Positions 23,516-32,766 of a stretch of DNA of 64,000 nt are shown piece by piece. The stretch covers positions 23,905,001-23,969,000 of the forward strand of contig OX424563.1 in NCBI GenBank assembly GCA_949152475.1. The letters are read 5' to 3'. A program made the translations under genes and the position numbers. The notes under the pieces are model-generated. The model was given only the letters and a program-made list of their open reading frames with translations, was not told where the DNA came from and searched no databases. The DNA comes from Terebella lapidaria (Eukaryota > Annelida > Polychaeta > Terebellida > Terebellidae). Every line of letters starts with the position of its first letter. The stretch's first letter is position 1.

Positions 23516-24800
23516 GAGGGGCGCCGGAAGCAAGTTTGAAGGGCGGGGCAGCTTTCATCAGAAGGGCATAGTTTGCATAATAATAAATCGTAAATTATAA
23601 AAGAAATTCAAAAATGGTAGGCCTATGTGGCAGCCATCATCCCATGGAAGTGTTCATAGACATGTTTATTTTGGAGAGTGAACACCAGCTGAATTATGAA
23701 CGGACGATGGAGCTCGCATATACATGAAACATTGCTCATTATTCAAATTTTTAGTATGCTACCTTATCAGGCCTTGCTTTTCTACTAGACTACTCCACTA
23801 TTTAACTGTCTAATAAAACGTATTTACTAAAATCGATGCATTGACCTAGCAAGTTCATTGCGGATCAAATTCAAGGTGACCAAATAATCACATATCAGAC
23901 TGCCTATATGTTCATAATCTCATCTCTATCCATATAAGTTTCGTCTGCAGCGGCCAATTTACACGTGTCAGGTCAGTTGCCACATCGACGATTACCATTC
24001 AAGGTCACATAAGGTCGAGTTCAAGGTCCCCAAAAGATGGTCCATATATTATTCACCATACGCTCATAATACGCCATCAAGTTGAATATAAAAGCGTCTC
24101 GTCTCCAGGGAACAAGTTTACGCTTTGGGCCATTTGAGCCTGCATTCTGAGCATTTCAAGCAATTCAAGGCATCCATCTTCATATATAAGCAGTTCAAAA
24201 TGTCATACATGGCTTCGTAAAATTAGAAAGACGATAATGAATAGATATAAAAAAAAAACTTTCATGAAGCAAATTTCCTGCATTTTTGGCCTTTTGGGCC
24301 TACATTCCGGAGCGTTTCGAGCGATTCAAGGCATTACATCTGTATAAATTTGACTTGAAGGCTCATGCTTGTACGAATTTAGAAAAAAATTACCAGATTT
24401 TGAGAACACGACCATCGAAGGACATTTTTGACCAAATGTGGAAGTGACATACATCCATCCATGAAGATTTGACAGTAAACTTTAATGTGAAAATGTTGAT
24501 GACGACACAGAAAGAAGATGGATGCAACGCCATGTCAATAAATTATGGGACCATAGGTTTGGTAACCTAAAAACTATATATCTGCGGGTTAACTGGGTAG
24601 TGTGAAATTGTCCTCATTTAGACTAAACTTACCGATCAGCCCAGCATTCATTGTAAAGAACTTGCTGATCCAAAGCCATTTATTACAATATCAGATAATC
24701 TGACTCACGATAGGGCACATTTCTTTCCCCGTGCTGCCCCCGCAACAAAAAGGCGACGAGGGCAGCTGCCCTCGCTGCCCCCGTGGTTCCGGCGCCCCTG
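23516..24800. mobile_element. hAT-like non-autonomous element, right-arm copy
   Basis: The ends are GAGGGGCGCCGGAAG (first base changed from C) and, inverted, TTCCGGCGCCCCTG. It is flanked on both sides by TGCATTGT (23508-23515 and 24801-24808), a perfect 8-base target duplication. Apart from the missing nested MITE it matches the left-arm copy. The flanking sequence shows that it inserted into the first unit of the duplicated module. Confidence 0.88.
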
Positions 24801-25260
24801 TGCATTGTTATTCCCAAAATGAAAGAAATGTCACAAATCATTCTGATGATTCTTATTCTACATATAATTACCTTCAATATGGTATATTACAGTAGGAGTT
24901 GTGTTAGAACTGATGAACATAGTGACTTGGGGGAAAATACAGAATTTTTGGTGTTTCACGGAACCAGAAATTAAGCCAGGATACAGGCACCCTGTTCAAT
25001 GCAATGTTATTCCCAAAAGGAAAAAAATGTCACAAATCATTCTTATTATTCATATTTTATATATAATTACCTTCAATATGGTATATTACAGAAGGAGTTA
25101 TGTTAGAACTGATGAAAATAGTGACTTTGGGAAAATACAGAATTTTTGGTGTTTTCCAGAGACCGATTTTACGAAAAATTTGGATATTTTGGGTGATGTT
25201 AGAAATAGCTCAATAACCAATAGTGGGAATGAGTTATTTTATTGTTACCACTCAATATAA
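24783..25260 (+). other. Right-arm counterpart of the duplicated-module frame, frameshifted
   Basis: Two overlapping frames (24783-24974 and 24901-25260) carry the same two modules as 18195-18671. An extra G in the GACTTGGGGGAAAATACAG stretch puts the first module out of frame with the second. This argues that the frame is not under selection in this arm. Confidence 0.4.
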
Positions 25261-25347
25261 AATCGAGGACATCCCAGGGCTTAATGAAAATCCACTGACA
25301 TTTTGTTGTGGGAGGGGTGCATGGTAGCCTATCTGGGCTGCCGGCCT

Positions 25348-25930
25348 ATATGTTAGGCACCAAAAAAGTACAGAGCATCGAGCCTGGGGAGGATTGAAAT
25401 TTTACCAATCAGATAACGCGAAGAAAAATCACGGGGTCGACAATCCAGTGGGCACGGGGGACTGAAGGCCTTGAGGTGACCATTCAGCAGGTTCTATGAG
25501 CTGATGCGCAGTCGTTCTGTTGTGGACATTCCACAAGTCAGGATCAGTACGAATTTACTTGTCAGCAGAGACATTCTTTGTCACAACCTTTGTCAAATTC
25601 ATCGTAAAGATATCTGGGTCCCAGAGAGTGTTTATTTTGAACGATCGTGTGAAGAGTCACACTGCAAGGGCGAAATATTACACCGAGGCCATGGATTTGG
25701 AAGGTTCACGTGTCGGACGATTTGCCTGACCGATACGGACAGAAGATAACGAAATTGTCTCGACATTACCAACTTTGAAACCTTTCAAATCTCGCAGCTC
25801 TGGGAGTGGAACAGACCATGGAACTCAACAAATACACAAAGGTATATCGTTACGTGTAATGTCAAACTTTTATCAAGCTTAAAAAGGGGCAATGCCATAT
25901 ATTCTTTTAAAAGATGGACTTGTCCAAAAT
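25348..25930. other. No firm gene; weak transposase-like fragment
   Basis: A 69-codon plus frame (25520-25729) includes VFILNDRVKSHTARAKYY, faintly like the second aspartate box of mariner transposases (DNA..HTA). The catalytic Asp environment is not preserved and no other blocks are seen, so I leave it unassigned. Confidence 0.3.
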
Positions 25931-25934
25931 CGGT

Positions 25935-26075
25935 TGTCAGTTGTTCAGTGGTAGAACGATCGCCTCATAAACGAGTGGTCCCGGGTTCGATCCCAGGTCT
26001 CGCTCGCTGGCGAACTCAGCACCTGATATGTTGTCCTTCGGCTCGGAGAGGACATTAAACTTGGTGCTGGGTGGG
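25935..26075 (+). mobile_element. tRNA-derived SINE with Meta-like central domain
   Basis: The head resembles a tRNA, with an A-box-like TTGTTCAGTGGTAGAAC and a perfect B box GGTTCGATCCC about 40 bases later. It is followed by GTCCTTCGGCTCGGAGAGG and ACATTAAACTTGGTGCTGGG. This CTTCGG..GACGTTAAAC type of block is, from memory, the conserved centre of the Meta-type SINE superfamily in invertebrates. A 3' tail is not obvious. It is not a functional tRNA, because the anticodon and acceptor stems do not close. Confidence 0.7.
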
Positions 26076-26640
26076 AATTACGAATGCTTCAACGAATACA
26101 AAATTTCGTGACCGGTTACTTGTTAGCTTGTAACCGAACCGTAACCGGTCCAAAAATATAGAGCGGAGCACATGTACAATTGAGTAGGCAATCCTGTTTC
26201 TCCATGATAGGCAATGACAATGAGGAGTTTATCTGTGGCACAAAATGATAAATACATATATTAAAGAACACCTGGTGTGTAATAAAGAACACTTTTCTAT
26301 CATAACCAATTGCCGTTCCGGATTCTAAGTATGGGGAATTAGTTGGTAATAAAATTGCCCACAATATTGTACGTCCTAGCCGGGTGGTTTTATGAATTTT
26401 ACTTAATATTCACAGGGCCAATAGAGAAAACAGCAATCGCTATGTTGCTCCACAATTTCCACTTTATTGTAATATCATTTTATCTTGTTAAGTGTTTTTT
26501 TTTCTGTGGAAATTGAAAGTAAACGCCTTTCTATACTTGCACAGAGAGCTGCAGCTGTTATCATATTTTGACAGCGCAAAGTGTGGTTCCTAACGAAATG
26601 GGATGAGGCGCATTCCTATTATATAGGTGTAATTAGATAA
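26076..26640. other. No recognisable gene
   Basis: An 82-codon minus frame (26116-26364) has no known domain. Confidence 0.35.
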
Positions 26641-27740
26641 CCGCTGATTAGTGTTTTTCACATATATTGGTACATGCCAAGGCCATTGTTTGTATATATT
26701 ATAGACAATTATCTATTTACTCCGTCTAAATATGTATATTTGTTTTACGCAATCGATTGATCGTGGAATGTGTTGTTTCCCATCACTTCCACATGTGTCT
26801 GAGTTCTCATGTTTCCACTCAAGGCCAACGACCATTTCGCCATTATTATGTTTTCCATTGACCGTCTATCCTTCACATATACATTTGTTAGTGCTCAAAA
26901 GTTTATTCCACAGTAAACTTAACAGTTTATTCGACATACCTAGATTGTTATATTTCAGAAGTTTGCAGTTTTATTGACGAACATATGCTTTTATTTGTCA
27001 TGATGCATGAAGAAATTACATGTACACACACTGGACAAGAGTGGTCACCCCTACATTATGAGGCCAACCACAGTGCTTTTTAAACTCTCTGATTTGGGTC
27101 CCAAAGTGATGTAAAATAAATATTTTGATTTTGACGAAACAACACCGGACATCGTTGCTGAGGAAAAATGAATATTTTGAACACTTTCTTCTTGTATAGT
27201 AACTATTTTCGTTGTCTGCTTACTTTGTGAAATGACTAGGGATGACACTCATCATGTCCAAAGTGTGGACGTATATTCAGTATGTGTGTTATTGATGCTG
27301 TAATGGTGATTACTAAATTTTGTTTCTAGGAAAATGCACAATGGAAAACACGGATGGAAAATAATGATATGTGTTGTCATCAAGAACGAGCGAAAAAAAA
27401 AACCCCAAAAACGAGCGCATGGCTAGTCGATTAATGTCTATGTTGATACAGTAGATAGGTGTGATATATCATAAATAATATGAAATGATTAGAATGTCGT
27501 CGTACACATTGAAAATGCAATTAAGGTAAACACAACAATTGTCATGTTTTGTCAACCGCAATATGCACTAACTCGATGCTGATGAAAATAATGTATATTT
27601 CATGTCAAGGGTAAGCAAGAGGCACACGTCGATTAGATGAGATTTAAGTGAGTTATTCGCATTTGCTTTCTTTCTCTGCTAGATGTAAATTTCATTCACT
27701 GATCATGTTCACTCCTGACTCCTCAAATGGTTTCTCACAT
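26641..27740 (+). repeat. Family R copy
   Basis: It contains the blocks CATGTGTCTGAGTTCTCATG..TTCCACTCAAGGCCAAC (26785-26830), TTCACATATACATTTGTTAG (26872) and, from about 27455, GTGATATATCATAAATAATA, CACATTGAAAATGCAA, AAGGTAAACACAACAATTGT and TCATGTCAAGG. The same order is found at 42330-43560 and 45820-46320. It is non-coding in all copies. Confidence 0.75.
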
Positions 27741-27759
27741 ACAAAAATGGCGATTGAAA

Positions 27760-27845
27760 TGTAAGTATCAATTTATTATAACCAATACAACTAAATTTTG
27801 ATGATGACAAAAGAAAACGTGAAGTTTATACAACATCTTGCAATA
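27760..27845 (-). repeat. Monomer fragment interrupted by the hairpin-ended element
   Basis: AAGTATCAATTTATTATAACC, CAACTAAATTTTGATGATGAC and CTTGCAATA match the reverse-orientation monomer of 7.9-8.6 kb. The rest of the monomer (ACCCCAACCAAATAGTTTAT, ACACACTGGCGTTATCAG) resumes at 29286-29330, so the 27846-29283 element is inserted inside it. Confidence 0.7.
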
Positions 27846-29283
27846 AACATAGCACCAAGGGTGCTGTAGCTTACCGGCAATCATGAGAAACGCAGAGTAT
27901 TGATTTTCCAACATATAAATTGTTACACTGATCTTGAACTCTATTTGTCAAAACATGTTCGTAAATGTTGCTGGAAACACATTTTCTGTATGGACTATAA
28001 TACAAAATCAAATTACACATCACAAAGGTACATAAAGAGAATCTCTACAGGATTTTGAGAAAACGGTTTTAATAGATTTAGACAAAATGGCCACCAAAGA
28101 CCGAATTCATCATTTTTGACCTTCCAAGGTCATTGAAGGTCAAATTCAAGGTCATCACTCAAACCGCAATATATGATTTCCCATTTGAATGTGCCAATAC
28201 TTAGGCTCTATTTTCAAGTGTTCTATAAGATTACTCCGCACAGCTCCCATTATGAAGGAAAATTGGGTGAAATTTTCTAAGTCCAAAATTTTTTTTTAAA
28301 AGAGGACTTCCTATCAAATTCAAACTCAATTCGTTAACATATGAGTTTCACGCACATGGAGTATTCATTCAGATGACTTCAAAATCGAAGAGATCATATT
28401 TTTAAAACTACTATCGAATGTAAAATCGAAAAGAAACTAAACTAGCGGGCCCCGCCCTCCAACTGAGGAGAATGAATGAGTCAAAACGATGACGTCATTG
28501 TATTGATGATGCCTCGGGCAACGAATCACTTCCAGAATCTTTGGTTCCAGTCAAATGAGCCGCCTGTCGAGGCTTCTATCAAAACAATGACGTCACAAAA
28601 ATTTACGTCATGTATGACGTTTTTGTCAGCCATGCACTGCCGAGTGGAAAAAACTTGCAGCTTTTCGGTGTTTTTGATGTTATATCCTCAGTACGATTTG
28701 TTTGTACTGAACAAATATATACATATTCCATATGTGAACGAAGCTTAAAGTCTTCTCCGTTCAAATGCATTGAGATATATTTGCTATATGGAAGTTCCAA
28801 CCGTAAAATCATTGGTCGAAGCCAATACACATTTTTTTTTTTTGCTGGAAATGGCTCAAAACGAATAGTGACTTGATTTGGGATGAAATTTTTTTTTTCG
28901 CCGACCCGTCAAAAAATCAAAATGGCCGCCACACGCAGACCGGCGATTCAAGTGCAACGAAACTTATACACGTCATAAAGGTACATGAGAGGAATGTTTT
29001 GAAACAAAAATCTCAAACTGATCAGACAGTTTTTGAGAAAATGGCCTCCAAAGTCCAAAATTGGCATTTTTTCGTCAAAAATGGCCGCCAATCAGACAAA
29101 AACGATTCAATCAAGAAAATTAAAAAAACGTCTTTAGATACTGGCCCAAGGTATGTTCTGACAAATTTATGGAGAAATTCATCATGTCAAAAAAAAGTTA
29201 CAGACCCGGACGGACGCCGGACGACGCACGACGGACGAAATACCATGACAATAGCTTATCGGCCCAAAGGGCCGGTAAGCTAA
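27846..29283. mobile_element. Hairpin-ended non-autonomous element, copy 1
   Basis: The left end carries the hairpin GCACCAAGGGTGC followed by TAGCTTACCGG. The right end carries the hairpin GGCCCAAAGGGCC followed by GGTAAGCTA, the inverse of the left TAGCTTACC. The 1.4 kb interior is non-coding and rich in lines such as AAGGTCATTGAAGGTCAAATTCAAGGTCA and AAAATGGCCGCCA. A second copy lies at 46331-47239. Short inverted ends plus terminal hairpins recall Helentron-associated (HINE-like) elements of molluscs, but I could not verify the class or the target duplication. Confidence 0.7.
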
Positions 29284-29285
29284 AA

Positions 29286-29420
29286 ACAAACCCCAACCAA
29301 ATAGTTTATCAAATGACACACTGGCGTTATCAGGGCCAAATATAGTTATTTCTACTGTATACCTGATAGAATCAGCATACAACTGGTCACTGTGGTCAGT
29401 AACCTATGAAACTATTTAAA
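29286..29420 (-). repeat. Remainder of the interrupted monomer
   Basis: It continues the monomer begun at 27760: ACCAAATAGTTTATCAAATG, ACACACTGGCGTTATCAGGG, ATTTCTACTGTATACCTGAT and GTCAGTAACCTATGAAAC follow the order seen at 7990-8130. Confidence 0.65.
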
Positions 29421-30139
29421 GTTATAATCAATTTTAAAATCAGCCATTTACCATTCTTGTTTGTCACGCAAACTTTAAAGTACATCTCGAGATAGTTGGG
29501 GAATATATAAGAAACATGCACAGTTCGACAACAGATACTTAGAAAATTGCCGTTAATCGTGATTGAAAACAGTGGATAGAGAATGATCGGCCTGCCTACA
29601 TTGCCGGTTGCCACAGTATCTAGACAAATACCAATGACGTCGTGAGACTGTGTGTAAAACTCGCCCGCAAGGCGGGCCGCTTTGAGGGAAAAATTGATGA
29701 AAGATTGACTGGCTCGAGTTTGAATCTTGATTTGGCAGCTCAATTTAGGCACGTAAAACACATTTTCAGAACCAAATTTGTACGATTTCTCATTCTATAG
29801 ACAAAACAAAGCTACTGTAGAATAAGAACATTTTGTCAATTCTAAAAGTGAATATAGCTCTGAGAAATCTGAAACAATCCCCACGGAATTGATACATGAC
29901 AAGTACATAGTTACCTAATCACAAACCCAAAGGTACTGTGTTTATGATACATCGGGAAAACGTTGTAAACATTGCCGTACATTCCTGACTACATATACCC
30001 ATAATTATGTCTATTTACCTATACACAGTTATTTATATATACACACTAGTTATGTCTATGGTGAAGACCGTTCGGACTTCTCGGTGTGTATCTCAGGATG
30101 CAAGCGATTTTATATTTGAACGGAGCTAGGTCAGATCAT
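29421..30139. other. No recognisable gene
   Basis: A 121-codon minus frame (29396-29761) has no recognisable domain. AAATCTGAAACAATCC..AAGTACATAGTTACCTAATC near 29868-29925 is a further monomer scrap. Confidence 0.35.
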
Positions 30140-30223
30140 AAGTAACTTTGAGTGTCGCACAAAACATCACAAGTAACTTTGAGTGTCGCACAAAACATCA
30201 CTAACCAGCTGCTGGTTAGTGAT
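30140..30223. repeat. 31-base tandem duplication followed by a perfect palindrome
   Basis: AAGTAACTTTGAGTGTCGCA... is present twice in immediate succession (30140-30170 and 30171-30201). The second copy runs into ATCACTAACCAGC-T-GCTGGTTAGTGAT (30197-30223), with perfect 13-base arms around one central base. Confidence 0.9.
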
Positions 30224-31064
30224 CAAAGTGTTTGATTCATTCAATTCTTTCACCATATTTTTTCTAAAACTGATTTTGTGGAGGCCATAAGACATGCATG
30301 TATTTTGTTTGTTGATTCAAAACATATGTTTATTCCCAGTGTCATTTCAAACAATTCCTGTCCTGATTTGAACTTTTCCTGCCACAAGAGATGATGTGCA
30401 AGGAAACCCAGATGGCCTCACGTGTAGCTCAACAGTTACTAGCCCCACTTCGAACGATCAGATAAATCAACCCCTTTATATCCAATATAAAGACTTCCTG
30501 ACTTCATTTCATATGGTGCTGTTCAATTAGTTTTGAAAAATTGGAACCGTTGTTCCAATTTCTGACTGTGACACGGAGAGAGGGACAGGAGTCGAGAGAA
30601 GCGAGGCGAGCATGGCCAGTCTAGTGAAGGGCATAAGCGCCTCTCCTCCCCATCCCCCCCCCAAAAAAGTTGCAAAATTGATGTGTATCAAATCACTTCT
30701 GGAGTGTGCAATTCGACGCCTGGCCATGACACTTTTCTTCCGCCCTCGTCGATTTTGGGGAGGGTGGAGTTTGGGGTGGTATGTCCCATTGGTTGGCTTG
30801 TCCGATTCGGCATGATGACATTTGATCAAAATATGACATTGCGAACCCCATACATTGAAGTCAGACTCAATCAACTACTTTCGTACAGTTTTTAATGTTC
30901 ATTATACAAGCACGACGGCACAGATGTATCTGTAAGCGAATGTCCGCATGCGGCCTCGATCATGATATGTGGTGGCCGATGTACAGAATTGCCACTATAG
31001 AATTATGATCTTTCAATCTGAAGCCTTTGTATGTATTGTAGCAAGTGCGTTCTTTTTATATACC
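30224..31064. other. No gene; family R scrap
   Basis: A 115-codon minus frame (30527-30874) is basic and has no known domain. 30815-30890 (GATGACATTTGATCAAAATA, GACTCAATCAACTACTTTCG) matches family R at 43597-43672. Confidence 0.4.
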
Positions 31065-31069
31065 TAATG

Positions 31070-32343
31070 CACGGTGGATAGGCGTTACGCGTTATTCAGG
31101 GAGTGCCGCGTAAAATCATAAGTATTACGCGTAATTCGTGAGGAAATGGCAGCCTCTGGTTGACCCCGAGCAGGAAAAACACACAATTTCGCTAATTTTA
31201 CCGTTTGAAATGTCTGATTTGGCTTTGCACGGAACATTACACATATTCATGGTTGTTGTTGAGAGTTTAAATTAAATAAATAAGCCAGCGTAGCGATACC
31301 TCCGGCTGCACAATATCTGTCAATTTCGCTTCGACAGCCGCTCTCCTCGGTTTTGGGGTTGAAAATTGTTATATATCGGCATTATTGTGAATAGAATGAG
31401 AGGTCTATGATATTGATAGTATGGGTTTCACATGTGCCTGTCTTCGAAATGTTTCACAATGGTCGCAAGCGCCACGAATCTAGGTTGAATGTGTGATTTG
31501 TTTATTTGCTATACTTTACGCGATTTGCGTGAGGGCATTACGCGTATGTGCACGAGTAAATAGTTTGTTGAGGTTGGGATATTTCTTTTTTTAATGCGAA
31601 TTTTACTCCAGTTTTCACTGCTCAATTGATGGGATAAATTCAAGTTCAAGGGATGATGTTTTCTCTTGGTGAGCTTTTGTGTAAAAGACACGAAAAGCTC
31701 TTAGTATTGTTAATTTCAGATTTATGAAGATTGGGAGGAACATATGGAGGATAATGATGAATGAGGAGTATCGTCAGTACTTGGAACATGTGCAGCCTCC
31801 AATCATACTTTAAAAATATCTATGTATGCATTGCCATCTCTACCACCCCCCACAACGCTCACATGTTTCCTCATGCCGTAACGCGTGTGTAGATTCTCTC
31901 CCTCAGGCTGATACGCGTAAACCATAAAAAGCTTCTCATTTCATAAAATACTCCATTAAAACAGCTGATTGCATGGTGTAACGATAAAGAAAGACTTCTG
32001 CGAGCATTCCATGATTTACCAACATGCACTTTGTTGGTTTCAATTGATAGCCGATGATATTTCCCAAACGAGTCGCAAGCGTGCGGGTGTTGTCACGAAC
32101 TGTGTGTCCATTTTCGTAAATATAACGATGTATGCAAGTAATTCATTGTATCATACGTGATGTTTGTTCATTGGGATGTTCGTGGAAACAATATTTTAAG
32201 AAGGAAATGAACTTTTTCACGAACTCACCTCATTTGAAGTGGGGACCTATGTCGTTTCCTGTGCAATTTCCTCACGAATAACGCGTAATACTCACGATTT
32301 TACGCGGCACTCCCTGAATAACGCGTAACGCCTAGCCACCGTG
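31070..32343. mobile_element. MITE with 77-base terminal inverted repeats rich in ACGCGT
   Basis: The ends are CACGGTGG and CCACCGTG. The terminal repeats (31070-31146 and 32267-32343) match nearly throughout. Both flanks read TAATG (31065-31069 and 32344-32348), a 5-base target duplication. The motif TTACGCGT/ACGCGTAA occurs in both terminal repeats and again inside (31535, 31880, 31913). The interior is non-coding, and a 63-codon frame at 31969 is not supported. The superfamily is unknown to me; CACxG-type ends would fit the CMC group, but the duplication length does not match the CACTA type. Confidence 0.85.
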
Positions 32344-32766
32344 TAATGATTGGAATATATAAAACTATGGAAACACAGTATGACGTGTATGGCTATGAAA
32401 CAGGAGATTTATGGCAAGGTCTATTGTTACGTATCTTTCTGTTGAATAGAATTGAATTGAATTTATTTGGTATAAAAAACAAGTGTATATTACAGAAAAA
32501 AACATATCACAGGTACCTGACAGCTATACCATATAATATAACACGGTGATTGTGACATGAAAATCACTATTAGACACCATTGTTAAAAATACCGAGGATA
32601 ACTCAAAAAAGTCCAATAGGGAACTTATTTCCATTGAGGTCCTCAAAAAAAAAGAAAATAAAGTAAATAATTCAAGGTAGCGAATAATACAATACAAAAA
32701 GAACACAAATAAGTTGACTAGTATGCTTTAAAATGATTAGAATGGTGTACAATAGTAAATACAATT

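Larger units (their letters stand above)
22698..25347 (-). repeat. Right arm of the 7.2 kb palindrome
   Basis: Reverse complement of 18107-21442. It lacks the pogo-like MITE and retains the empty TA site. It also differs by scattered substitutions and small indels; a 6-base GAGTGC insertion near 23014-23021 (GTGGTGAGTGCGGTGAGAC) is absent from the left arm. Outside 25347 the flanks of the two arms are unrelated. Confidence 0.92.

Noticed and set aside
25520-25729. Mariner-like string VFILNDRVKSHTA
   Set aside because: Only one weak block, without the first aspartate, helix-turn-helix or terminal repeats.
25935-26010. Functional tRNA gene
   Set aside because: The B box is perfect, but the acceptor and anticodon stems do not pair and a SINE centre follows directly.
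30527-30874. 115-codon minus-strand frame
   Set aside because: It partly overlaps a family R fragment and has no recognisable domain.
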